From: CAYJLA01 sp964371305
Lineage (GTDB): Bacteria; Bacillota_I; Bacilli_A; RFN20; CAG-826
Direction: 5' to 3'
DNA length: 31,562 nucleotides
Assembly (NCBI GenBank): GCA_964371305.1
Contig: CAYJLA010000012.1
Coordinates: forward strand, 1-31,562
Shown: positions 7,524 through 14,753 of the stretch, piece by piece
Position numbering within the stretch: the stretch's first letter is position 1
Layout of the letters: every line of letters begins with the position of its first letter
Position numbers and translations under genes: made by a program
The notes under the pieces: model-generated
Told to the model about the DNA's origin: nothing
What the model saw: only the letters and a program-made list of their open reading frames with translations
Database searches by the model: none

Positions 7524-8273
7524 ATGAAAAAAAGTTTATTATGTCTAGGCGCAGTTGTTTTAGTAGGGGCAATTGCTGTTGGTTGTTCTTCGCCAATTAA
7601 CGCCACTAATTTAATCGAAGAAATAAAAGCCTTTGCAGAACATGAACATAAAGATGTCAATGCTGTTCACTATAAACAAGTAGCGACTCAGAAACAAGAT
7701 GGTGTTTTAATTGCAGAAGTGGAAATAGTTATGTATTCAAATATTGAAGATCGTTATCAATATATGAAAATAGAAGGGTTTGCGCCTGATGATGATGGAG
7801 CGGTGATAGAAACGTATGTAGAAAACTGGTCATTTTATGAAGATGGTAACTGGCATAGCTTATTCAAAACATCTCTAAAAGCAACCGTAACTTCTACTGC
7901 TGGTGAAAAAGATGATGCCACTGAAGTTGAGAGCTTAGAGGCTAGTGTAGATGGAGTTATAAATGCCAAAAATTCTAGTTTGGTATTAGAAACACTACCG
8001 ATAATAGAAGATGACAATAGTGTTGTAAAATCAGCATCTAAATCTGGTACAGGTAGTTTTGATATGAATTTAGAATATTCACTTTCATTAGATGACGAAA
8101 CATTTTCTATTAAACATTCAGTTAAAGTTTCTAATTTTATTATAGCTAGTGAAACGATGACAGGAGTAGATAGTGTTAATAATAGTGAAGTAGGAACTAC
8201 ACGTAGTACGAAAGTAAATGGACCAAAAGTGAATGTCCCTAACTTGGATGATTTTACAGTAGTGGAACTTTAA
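7524..8273 (+). CDS. putative lipoprotein, paralogue of 1958-2695
   Basis: Exported lipoprotein of 249 residues, function unknown. The signal peptide MKKSLLCLGAVVLVG ends at a lipobox A-V-G-C with Cys at residue 21. I take the ATG at 7524, since AAGGAG (7512-7517) lies 6 bases before it; the in-frame ATG at 7497 has no SD. Motifs NWSFYEDGNW, SASKSGTGSFDMNLEYS and a C-terminal VPNLDDFTVVEL align in order with the lipoprotein at 1958-2695. The conserved aromatic-Gly-Asn-Trp motif suggests a shared fold, but I do not recognise the family. It has its own promoter and terminator. Confidence 0.85.
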   Translation: MKKSLLCLGAVVLVGAIAVGCSSPINATNLIEEIKAFAEHEHKDVNAVHYKQVATQKQDGVLIAEVEIVMYSNIEDRYQYMKIEGFAPDDDGAVIETYVENWSFYEDGNWHSLFKTSLKATVTSTAGEKDDATEVESLEASVDGVINAKNSSLVLETLPIIEDDNSVVKSASKSGTGSFDMNLEYSLSLDDETFSIKHSVKVSNFIIASETMTGVDSVNNSEVGTTRSTKVNGPKVNVPNLDDFTVVEL

Positions 8274-8288
8274 TATACACAACAATTT

Positions 8289-8310
8289 AAAGCCCTAGAT
8301 AGGGCTTTTT
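8289..8310 (+). terminator. Rho-independent terminator
   Basis: Stem AAAGCCCT (8289-8296), loop AGAT, stem AGGGCTTT (8301-8308), ending in a short T run. Closes the lipoprotein gene at 7524-8273. Confidence 0.8.
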
Positions 8311-8415
8311 ACTTATTATCTAGAGTTGATATTATAAACTATATATTTAACGAAATGTTCTATAAAATACATTCCATAACTTCCGATGAGTCTTCTTACA
8401 TAAATACTTTTATGG

Positions 8416-9114
8416 TTAATCTATAGTGATTTGATTTTGTAATTTAAATAATTTTTTCCAGTTAATATAACTATATAAGTCATTTGCTAAAAATACGATA
8501 AAACATATAACAACAGGTATATATTCTATACTTATAGATGAAGCGTATGACCATAATACAATAAGTATTATATCATTTAATGCGTATGCAACTGCATACA
8601 AAGGACTACGTCTAAAAGTTAAATATACTGCAATAAAACTAGTTGCTACTGATAGTGTACTTAATACTAAGTTTTTTGTATTAAAATAACTTAATATAAA
8701 GTAAAACGATAGTGTAACAATAGTAGTTAAGAATAATATTAAAAACCACTCTTTAAACATAATTTGATTAACTTTAACTTCTGATTTATTTCTTCTACTA
8801 GGGTTTTTGATCCAAGAGAAAAATGACAGTACAGCCATTGGCATAGTCATACCTATATATGTAATCATTTCTCCATAGTAAGTGAAAAAGTATGAAATCA
8901 ATCCATAAATAATACTAAAGATAATCATAAGAATTTGACCAAAAGGATTGCCTTTTGCGCAGAAAATTAATGAAGTTGCACCAATAAGAGATGCTATTAG
9001 TGTTAAATAGTTAGTTCTATCAAAGATTAAAAAAGAAGATGTAATTAAAACTATAGATATAAGCCATATGGCTAGTTCAAGTTTGGAAAAGTAATTCAAT
9101 ATTTTGTTTTTCAT
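8416..9114 (-). CDS. pnuC: PnuC-family nicotinamide riboside transporter
   Basis: Integral membrane facilitator of about seven helices, 232 residues, that imports nicotinamide riboside or a related vitamin precursor for NAD synthesis (family knowledge; substrate not readable here). Family-like segments include ISYFFTYYGEMITYIGMTMP, MAVLSFFSWIKNPS, AVYLTFRRSPLYAVAYALND and the C-terminal FLANDLYSYINWKKL. A GTG at 9141 is in frame, but I prefer the ATG at 9114, preceded by the weak SD-like AGAAAGAG. The gene has a perfect TTGACA promoter and a leader of about 97 bases with several hairpins, listed separately. Confidence 0.85.
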   Translation of the reverse strand: MKNKILNYFSKLELAIWLISIVLITSSFLIFDRTNYLTLIASLIGATSLIFCAKGNPFGQILMIIFSIIYGLISYFFTYYGEMITYIGMTMPMAVLSFFSWIKNPSRRNKSEVKVNQIMFKEWFLILFLTTIVTLSFYFILSYFNTKNLVLSTLSVATSFIAVYLTFRRSPLYAVAYALNDIILIVLWSYASSISIEYIPVVICFIVFLANDLYSYINWKKLFKLQNQITID

Positions 9115-9211
9115 CTGTGCTCTTTCTAAAAAAATAAGCACTTATGGATACATCTTCTAAGACTTAACGATGTATCTATAAATGCTCATGCATTCTTACC
9201 CAGTGGTAAAT
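9115..9211 (-). ncRNA. hairpin-rich 5' leader of pnuC, candidate riboswitch or attenuator
   Basis: In transcript order (minus strand) three inverted repeats follow one another: TTACC/GGTAA with a 4-base loop (9209-9196), AATGC/GCATT with a 4-base loop (9194-9181), and GATACATC/GATGTATC with a 14-base loop (9176-9147; outer T-A pair and a G-T wobble extend it). Downstream, GTGCT (9141-9137) can pair with AGCAC (9121-9117), which would enclose the SD-like AGAAAGAG. Expected start is near 9211 from the promoter spacing. NAD-sensing riboswitches in front of pnuC are known in other Firmicutes (NAD+-II class). I cannot match this leader to a specific class by eye. Confidence 0.45.
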
Positions 9212-9217
9212 CAATTT

Positions 9218-9246
9218 ATACTAGCAAAATATTTTAATAGTGTCAA
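9218..9246 (-). promoter_or_regulatory. promoter of pnuC
   Basis: On the minus strand: perfect -35 TTGACA (9246-9241), 17-base spacer, extended -10 TGC-TAGTAT (-10 at 9223-9218). It lies between the end of the pilin gene and the pnuC leader. Confidence 0.65.
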
Positions 9247-9249
9247 TTT

Positions 9250-9912
9250 CTAAAATGAACTTTCACCGGTTTGGAAATTTTTATAGTGTGGAATATTAAC
9301 TCCTATTCCATCTTCTCCCCAAGTATCAGCGAATTTATCATAATTAGGGTAATTGTTTTTTCCATAAATTGGAATGTAATATAAACCTTTTGCAGGATTG
9401 ATATTAAATATAAAATCTTGAGACCTACCTAGTGGAGAAACTGCGGCTTTACCAAATTGTAGCATCCACCATTCATAGCCCGCTATTTCAGCATCATTCC
9501 ACCAGTTAATTGCTTTTAATAATTCAATTCTTACTATTTCTGCTGAAGCATCTTCATCACTATCTTTTGACCCATCATCTTTTAATGCATCAACCCATAC
9601 TGACGGAACACTATAAAAGCCTCCGTTTGATGGTGGTTTACCTGCAGAATTATGTGAGTTTGTTTTTGTTGTAGTCCATATTATTCTATAATCAATATCT
9701 TTATTGATTTTGTTGCCAGCAGTAACTAGGGATACTATTGAACCATCGGTAATAATTTTTGCGTTCTTTTGATCTTGCACCATATTAGCTTGATCTACAA
9801 TAGTAATAAATGTAGGGACTAATATTGCTGCAAGTACGCCAATAACTGCAATTACAATAACAAGTTCAACAATAGTAAAGGCCTTTTTAACACATGATTT
9901 AAATTTATTCAT
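9250..9912 (-). CDS. type IV pilin-like (pseudopilin) protein
   Basis: Class III prepilin with the N-methylation motif: a short basic leader (MNKFKSCVKKA), then FTIVELVIVIAVIGVLAAI. A prepilin peptidase would cut after Ala11, leaving Phe at position 1 and the hallmark Glu at position 5 of the mature protein. The hydrophobic helix spans about residues 12-34. The remaining 185 residues form a Trp- and Asp-rich globular part with no recognised domain. No pilus ATPase, platform protein or peptidase gene is nearby, so its partners must be elsewhere. There is no SD; a TATAAT box lies 6 bases before the ATG, so the mRNA is probably leaderless. Ends with TAG just inside the pnuC promoter region. Confidence 0.85.
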   Translation of the reverse strand: MNKFKSCVKKAFTIVELVIVIAVIGVLAAILVPTFITIVDQANMVQDQKNAKIITDGSIVSLVTAGNKINKDIDYRIIWTTTKTNSHNSAGKPPSNGGFYSVPSVWVDALKDDGSKDSDEDASAEIVRIELLKAINWWNDAEIAGYEWWMLQFGKAAVSPLGRSQDFIFNINPAKGLYYIPIYGKNNYPNYDKFADTWGEDGIGVNIPHYKNFQTGESSF

Positions 9913-9918
9913 AGTTAC

Positions 9919-9924
9919 ATTATA
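9919..9924 (-). promoter_or_regulatory. -10 box of the pilin-like gene
   Basis: TATAAT on the minus strand (9924-9919), 6 bases before the ATG at 9912. The -35 region is weak (TTTATT). The start codon would be at or next to +1. Confidence 0.5.
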
Positions 9925-10123
9925 TTTACTTTAACATTAAAAATAAACAAAATATGCGATATTGTATATGAAAACAACAATAATTTTAGACTTTTAAACA
10001 ATATTATCGTCAATCTAATCAAGTAATTTATACTAACAAAATCAAATTATGCAGTACTTTTAATATTATTGAATATAGAAAAATTATAAAAAATTGTTAT
10101 ATTATATATATAAGGAATTTATT

Positions 10124-10558
10124 ATGAAAAAAATAGTTATAGTTACATGTTTAATATCTTGTTTATTTATTACAGGTTGCGCATCACCAAACGAAAACAA
10201 CACAAACAGTTCGAACAACACAAATACAATCGCTCCATTTGACACATGGAATGATGAAACAATAGAACTTATGCAAAGCAGTATAGGAGAATACATACCC
10301 TATATTGAACTTGAAAGTAATTATGCATCCTCATATGATCAAGAAACTGGAATATTTACAATTTCTGATTCTGGAGAAAACATTATAGATGCATATCAAG
10401 AAATTTTAATTGAAGAAGGTTTTAATAAAGAAGTAGAAGTTGATAAGACAATTTTTACAACTGAATCGATAACTAGTTATGATTCTTTATTTGTTATACA
10501 CCCATACTATAATAACGGAAATGTAATTGAGGCTTATTTAGTTACTGTTTTGGATTAA
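10124..10558 (+). CDS. small putative lipoprotein
   Basis: Lipoprotein of 144 residues. Signal peptide MKKIVIVTCLISCLF with lipobox ITGC (Cys19). An Asn/Ser/Thr-rich linker of about 20 residues follows, then a globular domain with W-N-D-E-T, GEYIPYIEL and a repeated acidic-aromatic pattern. I take the ATG at 10124 because AAGGA (10112-10116) lies 7 bases upstream; the in-frame TTG at 10094 has none. The domain resembles uncharacterised lipoproteins I associate with gut Bacillota, but I cannot name a family. Divergent to the pilin-like gene. Confidence 0.75.
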   Translation: MKKIVIVTCLISCLFITGCASPNENNTNSSNNTNTIAPFDTWNDETIELMQSSIGEYIPYIELESNYASSYDQETGIFTISDSGENIIDAYQEILIEEGFNKEVEVDKTIFTTESITSYDSLFVIHPYYNNGNVIEAYLVTVLD

Positions 10559-10618
10559 TAAGTTTTCCAACTAAATCGTTTTACGAATTCTAAACTTTTA
10601 TTACATCATAAAATAAAG

Positions 10619-10624
10619 TATACT
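10619..10624 (+). promoter_or_regulatory. -10 box of uppP
   Basis: TATACT 10 bases before the uppP start codon. No SD lies between them, which suggests a nearly leaderless mRNA. No clear -35. Confidence 0.4.
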
Positions 10625-10634
10625 TTACATAGAT

Positions 10635-11480
10635 ATGGAATTATTTAAATATATTATATTAGCTATTGTTCAAGGTATTGCAGAAATATTACCTATTTCT
10701 AGTAGCGGGCATTTATATATATTTCAAAATATACTTCAAGTAGAAGGTGATGGTTTTTTATCTCTAGCAATTTTTCTTCATTTTGGTAGCTTAGTTGCAG
10801 TAGTAATATATTACTTTAAAGACATTATTAATTTAATTGTCGGGACATGGAAATTTTTATTTTTTAAAGAAAAAAGCGAAGATGACAAGTTTCAAGCAAC
10901 TTTATTACTTTGGATGGTAATTGCAACAGTTCCAGCAGGTATTGTTGGATTTTTCGTTTCAGATTATATTGACTCTGTACTAGGATCTCTATGGTTTGTA
11001 TTTTCTTTCTTAATATTTACAGGTTTAGTATTGTTTTTTATCAAATATATTAAAACTTCAAAGAGTATTAAAGATATGAAATGGTATGATGCATTATATA
11101 TAGGGATGTTTCAAGCAATCGGTGTTTTACCTGGCGTGTCTCGTAGTGGAATTACGATTGCAGCAAGTAAAACAAGAGGTTTTGATGATGAAGGCAGTGC
11201 TAAGTTTGCATTCCTCCTTTTCCTTCCTGTTACTTTAGGTTCATTTTTACTTGAACTTTTAAATGTCGTTAGTGGTGATACAACTTTATCTGACCCTGTG
11301 TATTACTATGTTATTGGAGTAGTTGTTGCTGGAATCGCGACATTTGTAAGTCTAAAACTTTTATTTGGTATCATTAAAAGAGGAAAATTACATTATTTTG
11401 CATATTATTGTTTAGCACTTGGAGTCATTGGTTTAATCGTCGGTGTAGTAGGTGTTTCAACAGGTGCATTTTTCTATTAG
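10635..11480 (+). CDS. uppP: undecaprenyl-diphosphatase
   Basis: BacA/UppP integral membrane phosphatase of 281 residues. It dephosphorylates undecaprenyl pyrophosphate to recycle the lipid carrier of cell-wall synthesis, and high levels give bacitracin resistance in other bacteria. The two family motifs are present: Q13-G-I-A-E17-x-L-P-I-S-S-S-G-H near the N terminus, and PGVSRSGITI at 166-175 with the catalytic Ser/Arg. About eight hydrophobic helices alternate through the protein, and the length is normal. The ATG at 10635 has no SD and lies just behind a TATACT box. Presence of this gene argues that the organism makes peptidoglycan. Confidence 0.95.
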   Translation: MELFKYIILAIVQGIAEILPISSSGHLYIFQNILQVEGDGFLSLAIFLHFGSLVAVVIYYFKDIINLIVGTWKFLFFKEKSEDDKFQATLLLWMVIATVPAGIVGFFVSDYIDSVLGSLWFVFSFLIFTGLVLFFIKYIKTSKSIKDMKWYDALYIGMFQAIGVLPGVSRSGITIAASKTRGFDDEGSAKFAFLLFLPVTLGSFLLELLNVVSGDTTLSDPVYYYVIGVVVAGIATFVSLKLLFGIIKRGKLHYFAYYCLALGVIGLIVGVVGVSTGAFFY

Positions 11481-11573
11481 TTGTAAAATTTAATGCCAAT
11501 TTGTATATCGTTAAAGGGCATTTAACATAAAAAGTATTTCATCATCTTAATTATAAAAATACAAATATATAAT

Positions 11574-11601
11574 TTTACTATGCATTTAAAAATGCTATAA
11601 T
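11574..11601 (+). promoter_or_regulatory. promoter of the riboswitch / cation ATPase transcript
   Basis: TTTACT (11574-11579), 16-base spacer, extended -10 TGC-TATAAT (11593-11601). The spacer holds an inverted repeat GCATT-TAAA-AATGC (11582-11595) that could be an operator. Confidence 0.6.
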
Positions 11602-11607
11602 CTTTTT

Positions 11608-11702
11608 TGTGATAGGGGAGTAGCCTTAGTTATGTTTCGTCAATACAGAACTCATAATTCTCGGAGCATAGCCAGCTATTTATAGTTGAGCAAGACCTTT
11701 TG
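11608..11702 (+). ncRNA. yybP-ykoY manganese riboswitch
   Basis: The leader contains the conserved GGGGAGTAGCC (11614-11624) and the distal GAGCAAGACCTTTT (11688-11701), the two strands that form the metal-binding core of the yybP-ykoY class. That class senses Mn2+ and usually switches on exporters. It directly precedes the P-type ATPase gene. The 3' strand abuts the SD GGAGG (11702-11706), and no terminator hairpin is visible, so control is probably at translation initiation. Match is by eye. Confidence 0.9.
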
Positions 11703-11713
11703 GAGGAAAAATT

Positions 11714-14461
11714 ATGCATGAAATTGGAAATTTATTGCAAGTAAAGGAAAAACTTAATACTGATTTTGAAAATGGTTTAAGTAATGAAGAAGCTTCTTCT
11801 AGGTTAGAAAAAAACGGTCCTAATAAGTTAGCTGAAAAGAAAAAAAAGTCTATTGTGATGTTGTTTTTATCACAATTAGCAAACCCAATGATTTATGTAT
11901 TGTTTGGAGCAATAATTGTTTCAGTAATTGTCACGATTATAGCGTTCACTCAATCAGGAGATCCACACGATTTGGACTTCTTAGACGTTTACATAATTCT
12001 TGGTGTTATTTTATTAAACGCTATCATTGGTACTGTTCAAGAAGCAAAAGCTGAACAAGCCCTTGAAGCACTTAAGAAACTTTCATCTCCAACCGCAACG
12101 GTTAAAAGAGATGGAAAAATTCTTGAAATTAAAGCTGAAGAATTAGTAGTTGGAGATTTAGTTATACTTGATGAAGGTAGAACTGTTCCTGCTGATATTA
12201 GATTAATTAAATCTTTCTCGCTAAAAACAGATGAATCTAGCTTAACTGGTGAATCATTACCGATTAGCAAAGATGCTGAAATTGAATTTAGCGAAGAAGT
12301 TGGTGTTGGTGATAGAAAAAATGTTTTATTTATGTCAACTCCAGTTGTTTATGGACGTGGTGAGGGTGTCGTAGTTGGTACTGGAATGAATACTGAAATC
12401 GGTAAAATTGCTACATTACTTCAAGAAACTGAAGACGATCAAACTCCACTTCAAAAGAAATTAGCGCAATTATCAAAAATAATTGGTTTCTTGGCGATTG
12501 GTATTGTTCTTACCATTTTCTTATTTGGTCTTATTTCAGGTCTTATTAGAGAAGGCGGAAATATTGAAATTGCAACAGTAACTGACTTGTTAATGACCGC
12601 TATTTCTCTTGCAGTTGCTGCTGTACCTGAAGGTTTACCAGCAGTTGTTACAATTGTACTTGCTCTTGGTGTTACAAGAATGGTCAAAGTTCATACAATT
12701 ATTCGTAAATTACCATGTGTAGAAACACTTGGTGCAGTTACTGTAGTTTGTAGTGATAAAACAGGTACTTTAACACAAAATAAAATGACTGTTGTCGAAG
12801 CGTATGTTGATAATAAAGTATATATACAAGATAACTTCAATGAAAAACTTAATTTATTGGCTAGTGGAATGAGTTTATGTTCAAACGCTAGTGTTGATAA
12901 TGGTATTTATGGTGATCCAACTGAAGTCGCTTTAGTTGAATTTGCTAATTCATTAAATTTAAAAAAGACTGATTTAGAAAAAGTTCAGCCTAGAGTAGAC
13001 GAGTTGCCATTTGATTCAGTTAGAAAAATGATGTCTACTATGCACGATGTAGCTGGCGAAAAAGTTATTTATACAAAGGGTGCAATGGATCAAATCTTAA
13101 AACATACAACTCATATTGAAATTGATGGTTCAGTTAAAAAAATAACTGCCAAAGATATACAAAACATAAAAGATGTTTCTGATGTAATGGCATCAAAAGC
13201 ATTAAGAGTACTTGCCCTTGCTAAAAAAGTTGGTGGAGAACTTGAAGAAGAAGGATTAACATTTGTTGGTTTAGTTGCAATGATTGATCCTGCAAGAAAA
13301 GAAGCTAAACCAGCAGTTGCTTCATTTAAAAATGCATCTATTGTTACTGTTATGATTACAGGTGACCACAAATCAACAGCGTACGCTATTGCAAGTGATT
13401 TAGGTATTGTTGAAAAAGAAAGCCAATGCATGACCGGCGATCAAATTAATAGTTTAACATTTGAGGAGTTACAAAAAGCATGCGAAACAACCCGTGTATT
13501 CGCTCGTGTTTCTCCTGAAAATAAAGTATCAATCGTTAAAGCTTTTAAAGCTAATGGAAACATTGTTGCTATGACCGGTGATGGTGTTAATGACGCTCCA
13601 TCACTTAAAAACTCTGATATTGGTATTGCTATGGGAATTACTGGCACCGACGTTGCAAAAGGTGCGGCTGATATGGTCTTGACTGATGATAACTTTGCCT
13701 CTATTGAAAAGGCAGTTGCTGAAGGACGTGGAATTTATAATAACATTAAGAAATCTGTTATATTCTTATTAGGTTCAAACTTCGCTGAAATTATATCTAT
13801 GGCGCTAGCAACATTTATGTTATTACCAATGCCTTTATTACATACACAAATTCTTTGGGTAAACCTTGTCACCGACTCTCTTCCAGCTATTGCATTAGGA
13901 TGTGATGGAAAAGAACATGGAATCATGAATAAAAAACCACGTGATCCTAAAGAAGGTTTATTTGCTCATGGTGGTATGTTTTGGACTATTTTCTATGGAA
14001 CACTAATCGGATTAGTAACACTTGCTACTTTCCTTTACTATCCAGTAATGGAAGGAATTAATATATTTGATTTCAATGCTGTTGAGACATTCTTCAATTT
14101 AGAAATTACTCGCGATGGTCAAGTATTTACAAACTTAGCTTTAGCACAAACAAATGCATTTACGGTTCTTGCTGTTTCACAGCTATTTCATATGATTGGT
14201 ATGTCTAATCTTGATAGAAGCTTTGTGCATGTATTTAAAGGTAAAAACTGGGTAATGTTACTTGCATTTGTATTTGGGTTAGGTGCACAAGTTGCGGTTA
14301 TTGAAATACCATTCTTTAATGATGCTTTTGGTACAGTACCATTACATTGGCAAGATGAAATTTGGGTAGTTCTTGCTATTGCTACAACGCCACTTATTGT
14401 ACACGAGTTAATTGTGTTTGGTAGATGGGTGATTGCTAAAATTAAAGCAAGAAAAAATTAA
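11714..14461 (+). CDS. P2-type cation-transporting ATPase, probable Mn2+ (or Ca2+) exporter
   Basis: P-type ATPase of 915 residues with all family domains: N-terminal cation ATPase motif, actuator TGES (178-181), phosphorylation site DKTGT with Asp348, MITGDH, and hinge TGDGVNDAP (621-629). Ion-site residues of the Ca2+-ATPase group are kept: PEGLP in M4 (Pro305, Glu306), Asn689 and Glu692 in M5, and Asn717 and Asp721 in M6. About ten membrane helices and full length. Sequence alone would read as a calcium pump, but the manganese riboswitch in its leader points to Mn2+ efflux, as for the YoaB-type ATPases of lactic acid bacteria (established link). SD GGAGG lies 7 bases before the ATG. A hairpin terminator follows at 14483. 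Confidence 0.93.
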   Translation: MHEIGNLLQVKEKLNTDFENGLSNEEASSRLEKNGPNKLAEKKKKSIVMLFLSQLANPMIYVLFGAIIVSVIVTIIAFTQSGDPHDLDFLDVYIILGVILLNAIIGTVQEAKAEQALEALKKLSSPTATVKRDGKILEIKAEELVVGDLVILDEGRTVPADIRLIKSFSLKTDESSLTGESLPISKDAEIEFSEEVGVGDRKNVLFMSTPVVYGRGEGVVVGTGMNTEIGKIATLLQETEDDQTPLQKKLAQLSKIIGFLAIGIVLTIFLFGLISGLIREGGNIEIATVTDLLMTAISLAVAAVPEGLPAVVTIVLALGVTRMVKVHTIIRKLPCVETLGAVTVVCSDKTGTLTQNKMTVVEAYVDNKVYIQDNFNEKLNLLASGMSLCSNASVDNGIYGDPTEVALVEFANSLNLKKTDLEKVQPRVDELPFDSVRKMMSTMHDVAGEKVIYTKGAMDQILKHTTHIEIDGSVKKITAKDIQNIKDVSDVMASKALRVLALAKKVGGELEEEGLTFVGLVAMIDPARKEAKPAVASFKNASIVTVMITGDHKSTAYAIASDLGIVEKESQCMTGDQINSLTFEELQKACETTRVFARVSPENKVSIVKAFKANGNIVAMTGDGVNDAPSLKNSDIGIAMGITGTDVAKGAADMVLTDDNFASIEKAVAEGRGIYNNIKKSVIFLLGSNFAEIISMALATFMLLPMPLLHTQILWVNLVTDSLPAIALGCDGKEHGIMNKKPRDPKEGLFAHGGMFWTIFYGTLIGLVTLATFLYYPVMEGINIFDFNAVETFFNLEITRDGQVFTNLALAQTNAFTVLAVSQLFHMIGMSNLDRSFVHVFKGKNWVMLLAFVFGLGAQVAVIEIPFFNDAFGTVPLHWQDEIWVVLAIATTPLIVHELIVFGRWVIAKIKARKN

Positions 14462-14482
14462 TTTTCGAATATAATCAAAAAG

Positions 14483-14507
14483 GTAGAGTGGAAGCTCTAC
14501 TTTTTTT
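14483..14507 (+). terminator. Rho-independent terminator
   Basis: Stem GTAGAG (14483-14488), loop TGGAAG, stem CTCTAC (14495-14500), then seven T. Ends the ATPase transcript. Confidence 0.85.
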
Positions 14508-14577
14508 GTGTTAGTTATTTTTTTCTAGTGTTTTTACATAATTCGTGATATATTAATAATTGCCTAACAGCAAACGT

Positions 14578-14653
14578 GGATGTTTAGCTCAGTTGGGAGA
14601 GCACCTGTTTGACGTACAGGAGGTCATGGGTTCGACCCCCTTAGCATCCACCA
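14578..14653 (+). tRNA. tRNA-Val (anticodon GAC)
   Basis: 76 bases with an encoded CCA end. Acceptor GGATGTT pairs with AGCATCC (one G-T wobble). D arm is GCTC/GAGC; the anticodon stem CCTGT/ACAGG encloses loop TTGACGT, giving anticodon GAC. T loop is TTCGACC. The T stem as read (ATGGG / CCCTT) contains one T-T mismatch. An extended -10 TGATATATT (14546-14554) lies upstream and a terminator follows. Confidence 0.88.
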
Positions 14654-14667
14654 AATTAAAATAAAAT

Positions 14668-14691
14668 ACTAGCGAAATGCTAGTTTTTTTA
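14668..14691 (+). terminator. terminator of tRNA-Val
   Basis: Stem ACTAGC (14668-14673), loop GAAAT, stem GCTAGT (14679-14684), followed by a T run to about 14691. Confidence 0.85.
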
Positions 14692-14702
14692 TATCTATGT
14701 TA

Positions 14703-14731
14703 TTTACTAATAGAAATAATAATATTATAAT
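14703..14731 (+). promoter_or_regulatory. promoter of the DUF2188-pgpA-cdaA-glmM-Nudix operon
   Basis: TTTACT (14703-14708), 17-base spacer, TATAAT (14726-14731); SD GAGGG at 14741-14745, 8 bases before the ATG. Confidence 0.65.
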
Positions 14732-14753
14732 ATAAAAAAAGAGGGATACTGAT

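Noticed and set aside
11492..11522. Terminator after uppP (AATGCC / GGCATT)
   Set aside because: Six-base stem with a 19-base loop and no T run; too weak to call.
13111..13431. Minus-strand frame of 106 codons
   Set aside because: Antisense to conserved P-type ATPase motifs, which explain the sequence fully.
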